Of a DNA stretch of 64,000 nucleotides, positions 17,407-27,837 are shown in pieces. Location: the NCBI RefSeq assembly GCF_009758255.1, contig NZ_WSEN01000006.1, forward strand, positions 124,001 to 188,000. The letters are read 5' to 3'. A program made the translations under genes and the position numbers. The notes under the pieces were generated by a model, which was not told where the DNA came from, ran no database searches, and saw nothing but the letters and a program-made list of their open reading frames with translations. Each line of letters starts with the position of its first letter. Within the stretch, counting starts at the first letter, position 1. Source of the DNA: Microbacterium sp. MAH-37 (GTDB taxonomy: Bacteria; Actinomycetota; Actinomycetes; Actinomycetales; Microbacteriaceae).

Positions 17407-19317
17407 GTGACCCATGTGCTGCAGAACGTCGTGTTCCCCCTTGACCGCGATCCCGACCTGCTGCCGCTCTACGCCGACCCCGAGACGTGGTCCGTCATCG
17501 ATGACGAGCCTGTACGCGTCTCCAACCGCGCACACCTGGGCAACATCCTGGGCCGCACGAGGGCGCGCATCGTCGCCGGCCGACGCGTGTCGCTGGGCAC
17601 TTACTTCAATGCCTTCCCCGCCTCGTACTGGCAGCACTGGACGGGCGTCCGCGAGGTGCGGCTCACGGTGCGCACCACGGGGCCTGCGACCATCCTCGTC
17701 TATCGATCCAATGGATCGGGTGTCCGACAGCGCGTCGACGATCGTGAAGTCACCGGCAGCGCGGTCTCGCACTTCGACCTGCCACTGACCGAGTACTCCG
17801 ACGGCGGATGGCTCTGGTTCGACGTCGTGGCCGACGAGAAGCATGCCGTACTGGAGGGCGCGGAGTGGACGACCGAGCAAGAGCCGGCGCGCGCCGGCAA
17901 GGCGTCGCTCGGCATCACGACATACAACAAGCCCGATTATTGCGTCGAGACGCTGCGCGCTCTGGCTGATGCCCCGGATGCGCTGGAAGTCGTCGACCGT
18001 ATCTTCCTCATCGACCAGGGCACCCAGCTGGTCGCCGAACAGGAGGGCTTCGACGACGTCGCCGGCCGGCTCGGCGAGACGCTGTCGGTGATCCGGCAGC
18101 CGAACCTCGGCGGATCCGGCGGCTTCGCCCGATCGATGCACGAGACGCTGCAGCGGCCGGAGAGCGACTTCGTGCAACTGCTCGACGACGACGTACGTCT
18201 CGAGCCCGAGTCGCTGCGCCGTTCGATCGTGTTCGGTCGGTACGCGACCACGCCCGTGCTCGTCGGCGGCCACATGTTCGATCTGCTGGACCGGCCCAAG
18301 CTGCACGGCTGGGCCGAGGTCGTCGATGAGTCGCCCTTCATGTGGCGCAACCTCTATCAGGAGCGCATGCCACACGACTTCGGCGTCGCGAACCTACGAC
18401 AGTCTCCGCTGCTGCACATGCGCATGGACGCGGACTACAACGGCTGGTGGATGTGCCTGATCCCCCTCGCGGCTATCCGCGAAGTGGGACTCTCGCTCCC
18501 GGCATTCATCAAGTGGGATGATGCTGAGTTCTGCCTGCGGGCGGGAAAAGCCGGATTCCCGACGGTCTCGCTTCCGGGCGTCGCGCTGTGGCATGTGTCC
18601 TGGGTGAACAAAGACGACACGATCGACTGGCAGGCGTACTTCCATGCACGCAACCGCATCGTGGCGGGCCTGTTGCATTCGAACGCTCCGCGTGGCGGAC
18701 GCCTACTGGTGCATAGCCGCCGGGTCGACCTGAAGCACCTGATGATGATGCAGTACTATCCCACGGCACTGCGGGCGAAGGCGCTGCGCGACGTACTCTC
18801 CGGCCCTGCGCACATGCGCCGGAACCTGGCCACGGCGATGCCGGCCGCGCGGGCTCTCGCCGCCGATTTCCCCGAGACCGTGGTGCACCGCGACCCTTCG
18901 GTGGTGCTGCACTCCCGACGGGGCCGCCAGGTCTACACGCCGCGCAAGCAGAACGACCTCGACAACCCCACAGGGTTCCGCTTGCGCTGGTTCACGCTGA
19001 GCACGCTGATCTCGCACTGGATCCGGCAGCCCGCACCGGAGAACGTCGCACAGCCCGAGGCTGAGTTCGGCAAGGACGACGCGCAGTGGTGGCGTCTGCC
19101 CGCCTTCGACAGCGCCCTGGTCAGCTCAGCCGACGGCTCGGGAAAGAACATCTACACCCGCGATCGCGCCAAGTACCGGCGGATGCTGGTGGACAGCGTG
19201 CGCCTGCATCGGCAACTGAAGCGCCGCTGGCCGCAGCTGCAGAAGGAGTACCGCGAGGCGCTCCCCGATCTCGTCGCCGACGCCGCCTGGCAGCACACCT
19301 TTGAGGAGCAGTCTTGA
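17407..19317 (+). CDS. glfT2: Bifunctional galactofuranosyltransferase GlfT2
   Basis: Enzyme of 636 residues that in mycobacteria polymerises the galactan of arabinogalactan from UDP-galactofuranose with alternating beta-1,5 and beta-1,6 links. The N-terminal beta-sandwich carries YFNAFPASYWQHWT. The GT-A domain has the DDD metal motif (about 260-262), WDDAEF (about 370-375) holding the catalytic Asp pair, and His396 in LWHVSW, all as in the mycobacterial enzyme, whose length (637) is nearly identical. The GTG start follows a leaderless-type promoter and gives THVLQNVVFP. The glfT1-like, export and glf genes follow. Confidence 0.93.
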   Translation: MTHVLQNVVFPLDRDPDLLPLYADPETWSVIDDEPVRVSNRAHLGNILGRTRARIVAGRRVSLGTYFNAFPASYWQHWTGVREVRLTVRTTGPATILVYRSNGSGVRQRVDDREVTGSAVSHFDLPLTEYSDGGWLWFDVVADEKHAVLEGAEWTTEQEPARAGKASLGITTYNKPDYCVETLRALADAPDALEVVDRIFLIDQGTQLVAEQEGFDDVAGRLGETLSVIRQPNLGGSGGFARSMHETLQRPESDFVQLLDDDVRLEPESLRRSIVFGRYATTPVLVGGHMFDLLDRPKLHGWAEVVDESPFMWRNLYQERMPHDFGVANLRQSPLLHMRMDADYNGWWMCLIPLAAIREVGLSLPAFIKWDDAEFCLRAGKAGFPTVSLPGVALWHVSWVNKDDTIDWQAYFHARNRIVAGLLHSNAPRGGRLLVHSRRVDLKHLMMMQYYPTALRAKALRDVLSGPAHMRRNLATAMPAARALAADFPETVVHRDPSVVLHSRRGRQVYTPRKQNDLDNPTGFRLRWFTLSTLISHWIRQPAPENVAQPEAEFGKDDAQWWRLPAFDSALVSSADGSGKNIYTRDRAKYRRMLVDSVRLHRQLKRRWPQLQKEYREALPDLVADAAWQHTFEEQS

Positions 19318-20270
19318 CCGCCGACCTGTTCGACCCCGCCTCCGCGGCCATCGTCATCGTCACCTACAACCGTTCGCACCTGCTGCAGGGGCTGCTCACG
19401 AGCATCCGCACGATGGATCCGAAGCCGGGTCGCGTGGTGATCATCGACAATGCCTCGTCCGACGACACCACCGAGGTCGTGGAGTCGTTCCGTGCCGACC
19501 TCGGCACCGAGATCGTGTACCGCAGGCTGGAGACCAACACCGGCGGCTCCGGCGGGTTCAGCGAGGGCATGCGCACCGCGTACGAGCTCGGATCCGAGTG
19601 GATCTGGATGATGGACGACGACGTCGAGGTGCTCCCTGACGGGTTGGCCCGCATGGGCCACTGGTCCGAGCGGTTCAAGAGCATCCAGGGCCGCCGATAC
19701 GACTACGACGGCAGCGAGTTCTACTGGCAGTACCGCATCGCGGAGCGCATGGGCATCCCGATCCCGTTCGCCCCGTCCGGCTTCGACGGCACCGGGTTCA
19801 AGGAGATGAACAGCGGATGCTTCGAGGGCATGTTCATCCACCGGTCGATCGTCAAGGAGATCGGCCTTCCCGATCCCCGCTTCTTCATCTATTGGGACGA
19901 TCAGCTGTACGGCTGGCTGGCGTCGCGGAAGACCACGGCCGTCATCGTGGACGAGTTCGTGCTGCGACGCACCCGCGAGATCGTGCAGTGGGACCTCGGC
20001 ATCCGCCATCTGAACGCGTCGAGCAACGCGTACCGGTACTACATCATGCGCAACCGTGCGTTCATCAAGCACTACTACCGCGCGAACGGGGTCTACAACC
20101 CGGTGCTGTTCGGCGCCGGCACGACGCTGACGTTCTTCAAGGAGCTGATCCGGCTCGTGTTCGTCGAGCGCACCGTGCGCGGCACGAGCAACCTGTTCCG
20201 CGGACTACGCGACGGCGGGAAGATCGGCCGCGACCGCAGCTGGCGCCCGATGGCACCGCTGGAGGGCTGA
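19314..20270 (+). CDS. GlfT1-like galactofuranosyltransferase (GT2)
   Basis: GT2 enzyme of 318 residues. A GT-A fold opens with AIVIVTYNR, the NTGGSGGF segment (about 75-82) matches NLGGSGGF in the neighbouring GlfT2, MMDDDVEVL carries the DXD motif (101-103) and a WDDQLYGW segment supplies the later acidic pair. By size and context it is the best candidate for a GlfT1-type enzyme adding the first Galf residues to the lipid-linked primer. It starts with TTG (TTGA overlap with the glfT2 stop) behind a GAGGAG ribosome-binding site. A different UDP-hexose specificity cannot be excluded. Confidence 0.82.
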   Translation: MTADLFDPASAAIVIVTYNRSHLLQGLLTSIRTMDPKPGRVVIIDNASSDDTTEVVESFRADLGTEIVYRRLETNTGGSGGFSEGMRTAYELGSEWIWMMDDDVEVLPDGLARMGHWSERFKSIQGRRYDYDGSEFYWQYRIAERMGIPIPFAPSGFDGTGFKEMNSGCFEGMFIHRSIVKEIGLPDPRFFIYWDDQLYGWLASRKTTAVIVDEFVLRRTREIVQWDLGIRHLNASSNAYRYYIMRNRAFIKHYYRANGVYNPVLFGAGTTLTFFKELIRLVFVERTVRGTSNLFRGLRDGGKIGRDRSWRPMAPLEG

Positions 20271-20271
20271 G

Positions 20272-20883
<612 letters not shown>

Positions 20884-20887
20884 ACCC

Positions 20888-21625
20888 TCAGCGCGCGGTA
20901 CTGTCGGCGTTGTAGCGGTCCAGCACGTCACCGATCGGCCCGTCCAGCACCAGGACGCCCTTGTTCAGGTACAGGCCGCGCCGGCAGAACCGGCGCAGGT
21001 CGCGCTCGTTGTGGCTGACGAAGAACAGCGTGCGGCCCTCGGCGAGCAGTTCGTCGATGCGGGTGTAGCACTTGTCGCGGAAGGCCTTGTCGCCCACGGC
21101 CAGCACCTCATCGACGAGCAGGATCGGCTCCTCGAGCTGTGACACGACCGAGAACGCGAGGCGCACCTTCATCCCGTTGGACAGGTGCTTGTATGGCGTC
21201 TCCTGGAAGTCCTCCAGCTCGGCGAAGGCGATCATCTCGTCGTAGCGGCGTGCGATCTCGTCCTTGGCCATGCCGTGCAGTCCCGCCGTGAGTCGCACGT
21301 TCTCGCGAACGGTGAGGTCGCCGACGAATCCGCCGGTCAGCTCGATCAGCGGCGCCACTCCCCCGTTGACCGTCACGGTGCCCTCGTCGGGCAGCAGCAC
21401 CCCTGCGACCAGGCGCAGCAGTGTCGACTTGCCCTGGCCGTTGCGGCCCACGACGCCGATCGCCTCACCGGGCGCGACGGTGAATGACACGTCGCGCAAG
21501 GCCCAGAACTCCCCAGGCCGGGAGCGCCGGCTGGCGCCGGCGAACAGATCCTTCAGCGAGCGGCGTCCCCGCCGGTTACGTCGGAACCGGACGCCGAGCC
21601 CGTCGACCTCGATGGCGGCGGTCAT
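20888..21625 (-). CDS. wzt: Polysaccharide ABC exporter, ATP-binding subunit (Wzt-type)
   Basis: ATPase of 245 residues that powers export of a lipid-linked polysaccharide across the membrane. Walker A GRNGQGKST (60-68), signature LSNGM (148-152), Walker B ILLVDEVL (168-175) and H-loop His (about 205) are present; the LSNGM signature and KHLSNGMKVRLAFSV segment are typical of the Wzt/TagH/RfbE branch. There is no C-terminal carbohydrate-binding domain, so substrate choice is not by the Wzt-C mechanism. The ATG overlaps the permease stop by one base. It matches the mycobacterial galactan exporter ATPase. Confidence 0.93.
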   Translation of the reverse strand: MTAAIEVDGLGVRFRRNRRGRRSLKDLFAGASRRSRPGEFWALRDVSFTVAPGEAIGVVGRNGQGKSTLLRLVAGVLLPDEGTVTVNGGVAPLIELTGGFVGDLTVRENVRLTAGLHGMAKDEIARRYDEMIAFAELEDFQETPYKHLSNGMKVRLAFSVVSQLEEPILLVDEVLAVGDKAFRDKCYTRIDELLAEGRTLFFVSHNERDLRRFCRRGLYLNKGVLVLDGPIGDVLDRYNADSTAR

Positions 21626-22440
21626 CACAGCTCCTTCAGGACGGGGCGCTCGAGCGTGCGGAACGTCCAGACGCCCAGGACGAGGATCACCAGCGTGACG
21701 GCAGCGCCGATCAGGATCACCTTGAGGTCCCACTGATCGGGGAAGAACGCCATCCGGTACAGCGTCATGATCCCCGCGAGCGGGTTGAAGGCACCGATCG
21801 TCTCGAACGCGCCCGGCAGGTCGCGGACGCTGTAGATGATCGGCGTCGCGTAGAACAGCGCACGGAGGATGAGCGCCGTGGTGCGCTCGAGATCGGTGTA
21901 CAGCGCGCACAGCGGCGCGACGAGCAGTCCCAGACCGACCAGCAGTACCGTCTGCCAGACGACTGCCACCGGGAACCAGAGAATGCCCCACCCGATGTCC
22001 GCGATGTACTGGGGATCCTTCTCCACCAGGAGGTTCACGACTACGAAGATCACCAGCACAGGAAGCGAGAACAGGAACTCGATTCCCTTGCTGAGCACGA
22101 TGCGGTTGACCCAGATGGATCGCGGAATGGCCGTCGACCGCACCAGACGCGAGTCCTTCTTGAACGCCCGGGTGAAGTCGCCGACCGAGGTGTTGAACCA
22201 GACCCACGGCAGCAGCGCGCTGATCAGGAAGATGATGTAAGGCTGCTCACCGGCGCTGCGATGGAAGACCTGCGTGAACACGAACCAGTAGATCGCGCTC
22301 ATCACCAGCGGGTCGAGGACCGACCACAGGTAGCCGAGCGCACTGGTCGAGTAGCGCACCTTCAGGTCGCGGGCCGAGAGCAGCCACAGCGAGTGGAAGT
22401 AGCGCCGGGGCGTGCCCGGCGCCCCCACCGTCGTCGACAT
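21625..22440 (-). CDS. wzm: Polysaccharide ABC exporter, permease subunit (Wzm-type)
   Basis: ABC-2 family permease of 271 residues with six hydrophobic segments. The N-terminal amphipathic stretch SLWLLSARDLKVRYSTSALG is the usual Wzm/TagG gate helix, and TQVFHRSAGEQPY precedes an exporter-type re-entrant region. It lies between glf and wzt on the same strand, so the natural cargo is the Galf-containing glycan built by GlfT2. Spacing is one base from glf and a one-base overlap with wzt. Confidence 0.92.
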   Translation of the reverse strand: MSTTVGAPGTPRRYFHSLWLLSARDLKVRYSTSALGYLWSVLDPLVMSAIYWFVFTQVFHRSAGEQPYIIFLISALLPWVWFNTSVGDFTRAFKKDSRLVRSTAIPRSIWVNRIVLSKGIEFLFSLPVLVIFVVVNLLVEKDPQYIADIGWGILWFPVAVVWQTVLLVGLGLLVAPLCALYTDLERTTALILRALFYATPIIYSVRDLPGAFETIGAFNPLAGIMTLYRMAFFPDQWDLKVILIGAAVTLVILVLGVWTFRTLERPVLKEL

Positions 22441-22441
22441 G

Positions 22442-23650
<1,209 letters not shown>

Positions 23651-23651
23651 C

Positions 23652-23657
23652 TAGGCT
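23652..23657 (+). promoter_or_regulatory. -10 box of the GT2 gene at 23667
   Basis: TAGGCT ends nine bases before the ATG; no ribosome-binding site. Divergent from the glf promoter. Confidence 0.5.
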
Positions 23658-23666
23658 GGATCCGAC

Positions 23667-24557
23667 ATGACACACCAGATCTTCGTGCCGTTCTGGGGCG
23701 ATCCAGAATTGCTCTACCAGACCGTCGACTCCGTCCGCGCCCAGACCCTCACCGACTGGCAGCTGGTGATCATCGACGACCAGTACCCCGACGAGTCCGT
23801 GGCCGCGCGTTTCGCCGACGAGTCCGACCCGCGGATCATCTACACCAGAAACGAGACCAACCTCGGGATCACGGAGAACTACCGCGAGGCGATCCGGCGC
23901 GCGGAGAGCGCGTACATCACCATCCTGGGCTGCGATGACCTGATGCATCCGAACTACCTCGAGGTGATGAGCCGTGTGATCGACTCGGCGCCCTCGGTCG
24001 ACGTCATCCAGCCCGGCGTGATCGTGATCGACGAGCACGGCGCGACCGTGCGTCCGCTCGTGGACCGTGTGAAGCAGCGACTGCTCGCGCCGCGCTCGAA
24101 GGACGAGACCGTGGTCCTACGCGGCGAGGAGATGGCGACGAGCCTCATCCGCGGCGACTGGCTGTACTGGCCGTCGCTCACCTTCCGAACCGAGACGATG
24201 AAGCGCATCGACTTCCGGGACGGTCTGCCGATCATCCAGGACCTCGCACTGCTGATGGACATCGCCTTCGACGGCGGATCGCTCGCGTTCACCCCGGAGA
24301 TCGCGTTCTCCTACCGACGGCACGGGTCGAGCGCCTCCCAGAAGACGCTCATGGACGGGCGTCGCTTTCGAGACGAGCGGACGTACTACCGGTTGGCCCG
24401 AGAGCTCGCACACTCCAAGGGCTGGAAGCGCACGGTCAGAGTCGCGACAGTGCGCCTGATGTCGCGCCTGCATGCGGTCACCGAACTTCCGGGCGTCATC
24501 AGGCATGGGAACGGCACTGCGCTAAAATCGACGCTGGCGCACATCGTCGCGAACTGA
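23667..24557 (+). CDS. Family 2 glycosyltransferase
   Basis: Cytoplasmic GT2 enzyme of 296 residues. The GT-A domain opens with QIFVPFWGDPELL, carries the VIIDD nucleotide-binding strand and the metal motif CDD (89-91) in LGCDDLMHPNY. A helical C-terminal region follows and no membrane span is evident. It probably adds one sugar to a surface repeat unit; donor and linkage cannot be inferred. It has its own probable leaderless promoter, divergent from glf, and is followed 59 bases later by the epimerase gene. Confidence 0.85.
   Translation: MTHQIFVPFWGDPELLYQTVDSVRAQTLTDWQLVIIDDQYPDESVAARFADESDPRIIYTRNETNLGITENYREAIRRAESAYITILGCDDLMHPNYLEVMSRVIDSAPSVDVIQPGVIVIDEHGATVRPLVDRVKQRLLAPRSKDETVVLRGEEMATSLIRGDWLYWPSLTFRTETMKRIDFRDGLPIIQDLALLMDIAFDGGSLAFTPEIAFSYRRHGSSASQKTLMDGRRFRDERTYYRLARELAHSKGWKRTVRVATVRLMSRLHAVTELPGVIRHGNGTALKSTLAHIVAN
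24523..24528 (+). promoter_or_regulatory. Possible internal promoter for the epimerase gene
   Basis: TAAAAT, a good -10 hexamer, lies inside the 3' end of the GT2 gene and would give a leader of about 80 nt before the epimerase ATG at 24617, which has a GAGGAG ribosome-binding site. No clear -35. Confidence 0.3.
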
Positions 24558-24616
24558 GGCGCAGCCAGACGCGTCGAACACCACCGAGGACCGCCCGACC
24601 ACCGAGGAGAGCATCG

Positions 24617-25753
24617 ATGTCCGAACACGTCCTGATCACCGGAGGGGCCGGGTTCATCGGAACACGTCTCGCCGCCCGCTTCGTCGCTGACGGACACCGA
24701 GTCACCGTTCTGGACTCACTCATCCCGCAGGTGCACGGCGACGACCCGGCGACCACCTCCCCGCTGCTGCGCTCGCTGGACGGCGTCGCCGACGTGATCC
24801 ACGGCACCGTGACTTCGAAGGACGACCTCCGCCGCGCCCTCGAGGGGGCGACCGTGGTCATCCATCTGGCGGCCGAGACCGGTACCGGCCAGTCGATGTA
24901 CGAGATCGACCGTTATGTGGACGCAAACGTCGGCGGCACGGCGAAGCTGCTCGACATCCTCGCCAACGAGGACAATGCGGTCAGCCGGGTGGTCATCGCC
25001 TCGTCGCGGTCGATCTACGGTGAGGGCGCCTACGAGACCGAGGACGGCCGTCGCGTCTATCCCGGCCACCGCGCCGACGCCGACATGGCCGCGGGGGACT
25101 TCGACGTCCATATCCCCGGCGAAGGCCCGCTGCGACTGATCCCGACGGACGAGACCGCGAAGCTGCACCCGTCGTCGGTCTACGGGATCACCAAGCAGAT
25201 GCAGGAATCGATGATCATGACGGTCGCTCCGACGATCGGCATCGAGGGTGTGTCCGTGCGCTACCAGAACGTGTACGGTCCCGGTCAGTCCCTGAAGAAC
25301 CCCTACACCGGCATCCTCTCGATCTTCTCGACGCTGATCCGACAGGGCAAGGACATCAACATCTTCGAGGACGGCGAGGAGAGCCGGGACTTCGTCTACA
25401 TCGACGATGTCGTGGAGGCCACGTTCCTCGCCGCCACCGCTCCGGCCGCAGCCGGGAAGACCTTCAATGTCGGTTCAGGCGTCGCCACGACCGTGAAGGA
25501 CGTCGTGTCGGCTCTCTTCGACGCCTACGGCACCGAGGTGCCCACGCATATCTCCGGGAACTACCGCCTCGGCGACATCCGGCACAACGTCGCCGATACG
25601 ACTGCACTGCGCGAGGTGCTCGGCTTCGCTCCCGCGGTGCCGTTCGACGAGGGCGTGCGCCGCTTCGCCGAGTGGGTCCTCACCGAGCCTGTCGAGGCCG
25701 ACGGCTACGAGCGCTCCCTCAAGGAGATGGCGGACCGGAAGCTGCTCAAGTGA
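24617..25753 (+). CDS. NAD-dependent sugar-nucleotide epimerase, possibly dTDP-L-rhamnose 4-epimerase type
   Basis: Extended-SDR enzyme of 378 residues. GGAGFIGT (about 9-16) binds NAD, SSRSIYGEG holds the catalytic Ser/Thr region, and YGITK the Tyr-Lys pair. An insertion of about 35 residues between them (DADMAAGDFDVHIPGEG region) and the segment RYQNVYGPGQSLKNPYTG are like those of enzymes annotated as dTDP-L-rhamnose 4-epimerase. With rml genes in the same locus, conversion of dTDP-rhamnose to dTDP-6-deoxy-L-talose is plausible but not proven. It has a GAGGAG ribosome-binding site and overlaps the acyltransferase gene (GTGA). Confidence 0.8.
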   Translation: MSEHVLITGGAGFIGTRLAARFVADGHRVTVLDSLIPQVHGDDPATTSPLLRSLDGVADVIHGTVTSKDDLRRALEGATVVIHLAAETGTGQSMYEIDRYVDANVGGTAKLLDILANEDNAVSRVVIASSRSIYGEGAYETEDGRRVYPGHRADADMAAGDFDVHIPGEGPLRLIPTDETAKLHPSSVYGITKQMQESMIMTVAPTIGIEGVSVRYQNVYGPGQSLKNPYTGILSIFSTLIRQGKDINIFEDGEESRDFVYIDDVVEATFLAATAPAAAGKTFNVGSGVATTVKDVVSALFDAYGTEVPTHISGNYRLGDIRHNVADTTALREVLGFAPAVPFDEGVRRFAEWVLTEPVEADGYERSLKEMADRKLLK

Positions 25754-26850
25754 GGGCAGCCGCACCCACCTGGCTCGATCCGCGCAACAATTCGCTGAAT
25801 CTGCTGCGCCTCGTCATGGCGGCGATGGTGCTCGTACACCACGTCTTCCCGGTCACAGGGCGCGGGGAGGGAATCGAGCTCACACCCGGCGAGTCCGTCG
25901 GCGGGTGGGCAGTCTTCGGCTTCTTCATGATCTCGGGCTATCTGATCACCGGCGCCCGGTTCCGCAGCGACGGCGGACGGTACCTCATCAACAGGATCGC
26001 CCGTCTGTTCCCCGCCTTCTTCTTCGTGAACATCATCACGGCCTTCGTGCTGGCGCCGATCTCGTATGTGATGCAGCGCGGCACGCTGGACGGCTTCCTC
26101 TCCACTCCGAACACCCCGTTCAGCTACATCCTGGCCAACGCCTGGCTGCGGATGGAGAACTACACCGTCGCGGGGACGCTGGCGAACGTGCCCTATCCCG
26201 GCGTGTGGAACGGCTCACTGTGGAGCCTCTACTACGAGTTCTGCGCCTATCTGCTGGTCGGCTTCTTCTGCGTGCTCCCGATCGTGCGCAAGAGCATCTG
26301 GCCGATGCTGATCGCCTTCCTGGCGACGTGTGCCCTCAAGATCTGGAACGAAGCGGTGGCCGTGTACGTCAGCGGCCTCGCTGCGGACGTCGTGCAGTTC
26401 GGGCGCCTGCTTCCGTTCTTCTTCGGCGGCGCGCTGGTCTTCATTCTCAAGGAGCGGTTCGGCGATCGTTTCAGGCTCAGCACCTGGGGTCTTGTGGTCA
26501 GCGCCGTGGCGACGGTCGGACTTGTCCTGCTGTTCCCTCGGTTCGGCGCGCAGTTGACTGCTCCGTTCCTCACGTACATCCTGATCTGGATCGGCGCGGT
26601 ACTGCCATCGCCGAAGGTGTTCCAGGTGCACGACTTCTCGTACGGCGTGTACGTCTGGGGCTTCCCCCTCACTCAGATGCTCTGCCTGTTCGGACTCGCC
26701 GGTGCGCCATTGCCGGTGATCCTCACCCTCCTGGTCATCCTCACATCGATCATGGCGGCGATCTCGTGGTTCCTCGTGGAGCGTCCGACGATCAGGTGGT
26801 CGCGGGGAAAGGCGCGCGCGTTCGGCGACATCCGCGCCGAAGCGCGTTGA
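25750..26850 (+). CDS. Acyltransferase 3 family membrane protein (OafA/YrhL-like)
   Basis: Membrane enzyme of 366 residues with about ten helices that should O-acylate a surface sugar, probably with acetyl. The conserved early motif LRLVMAAMVLVHHVFPV contains the His pair needed for acyl transfer, FGFFMISGYLITG follows, and the last helix ends in FLVERPTIRW. There is no extra SGNH domain. The GTG start overlaps the epimerase stop (GTGA), so the two form a transcription unit; the acylated residue may be the sugar made by that epimerase, which is inference. Confidence 0.88.
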   Translation: MRAAAPTWLDPRNNSLNLLRLVMAAMVLVHHVFPVTGRGEGIELTPGESVGGWAVFGFFMISGYLITGARFRSDGGRYLINRIARLFPAFFFVNIITAFVLAPISYVMQRGTLDGFLSTPNTPFSYILANAWLRMENYTVAGTLANVPYPGVWNGSLWSLYYEFCAYLLVGFFCVLPIVRKSIWPMLIAFLATCALKIWNEAVAVYVSGLAADVVQFGRLLPFFFGGALVFILKERFGDRFRLSTWGLVVSAVATVGLVLLFPRFGAQLTAPFLTYILIWIGAVLPSPKVFQVHDFSYGVYVWGFPLTQMLCLFGLAGAPLPVILTLLVILTSIMAAISWFLVERPTIRWSRGKARAFGDIRAEAR

Positions 26851-26868
26851 CCTCGCTGCAGAAGCAGG

Positions 26869-27837
26869 TCACCCCAGCGCGTACTGGCGCCTGACGTAGA
26901 CGGTGAAAAGCCGGCGATAGACGCCTGGTGCCAGCTTCAGCAGCAGCGCCCCGGCGCCGACCACGGGTGATCTGCGCAGCGATGCGGCGAGCATGCCCGC
27001 AGTGATGCGCACGCGGCACTCCCGCAGCACGGCCGCACGAGCCGCCGAGTCGGTCGAGCGCATCGCCGACTGCGCGGTCAGCATCAGGAACAGGGTCCGA
27101 CAGGTGTCGAACGCAGACCGGCGGTCCGCACGGTCGAGCCAGTCCCCGAGTTCGGTCTCGGCGAAGGCGAGTGCCTTCTCCGCCTCGGCCACATCAGGGA
27201 CGCGACCCCAGGTGAGTGAGCCGGCAGCCACGTGGTACCGCACGAGCGCGTCCGGCACGGATACGACCTGCTCCACACGGGACAGCACGACCATCCCGAC
27301 GGCCTGGTCCTCGAAGCGGTGGATGTCTGCCGGGTATGCGACACCGGCGAACGCTGCCCGGATGATGATCTTGTCCCACGGGAACGGCGTCACAGCGCCG
27401 GTCATCATGTCAGTCGCCGCTTCGCTGCCGCTGAGCACGCCCAGGCGCCGCGAATGCGCGGTCCGCTCGGTGCCGTCCGGCAGGAGGACCGTGCGACCGC
27501 AGATCGCGCCGCCCGCGTCTCCGCGGACCTCATGCATCCGCGCGAGGAAGTGCGGCTCCCACTCGTCGTCGGCGTCCAGGAAGGCGATGAAATCGCCGGA
27601 TGCCGCACGCAGGCCGGTGTTGCGCGCCTCGGAGATGCCCCGGTTCTGCTCGTGGGCGACCACCCGAAGCCGTGGATCGCTGAGGCCCTCGAGCACCGCA
27701 GAGGTCCCGTCGGAGGAGCCGTCGTCGACGGCGATGATCTCCAGGTCGGGATCCGTCTGCGCGAGCACGGATCCGATCGCCCTTGCAGCGGTCGACTCCG
27801 CGTTGTAGCACGGCACGATCACGCTCGTCCTGGTCAT
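26869..27837 (-). CDS. Family 2 glycosyltransferase
   Basis: GT2 enzyme of 322 residues. SVIVPCYNAES opens the GT-A fold, AVDDGSSDGT binds nucleotide and FLDADDEW (DADD at 88-91) binds the metal. FPWDKIIIR and HRFEDQAVG are typical acceptor-side motifs. The C-terminus is helical and basic, with only a weak hydrophobic stretch. It is the last gene of a minus-strand operon (polyprenyl-type GT, DUF2304, flippase, this gene), overlapping the flippase gene by four bases (ATGA). The sugar is unknown. Confidence 0.87.
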   Translation of the reverse strand: MTRTSVIVPCYNAESTAARAIGSVLAQTDPDLEIIAVDDGSSDGTSAVLEGLSDPRLRVVAHEQNRGISEARNTGLRAASGDFIAFLDADDEWEPHFLARMHEVRGDAGGAICGRTVLLPDGTERTAHSRRLGVLSGSEAATDMMTGAVTPFPWDKIIIRAAFAGVAYPADIHRFEDQAVGMVVLSRVEQVVSVPDALVRYHVAAGSLTWGRVPDVAEAEKALAFAETELGDWLDRADRRSAFDTCRTLFLMLTAQSAMRSTDSAARAAVLRECRVRITAGMLAASLRRSPVVGAGALLLKLAPGVYRRLFTVYVRRQYALG

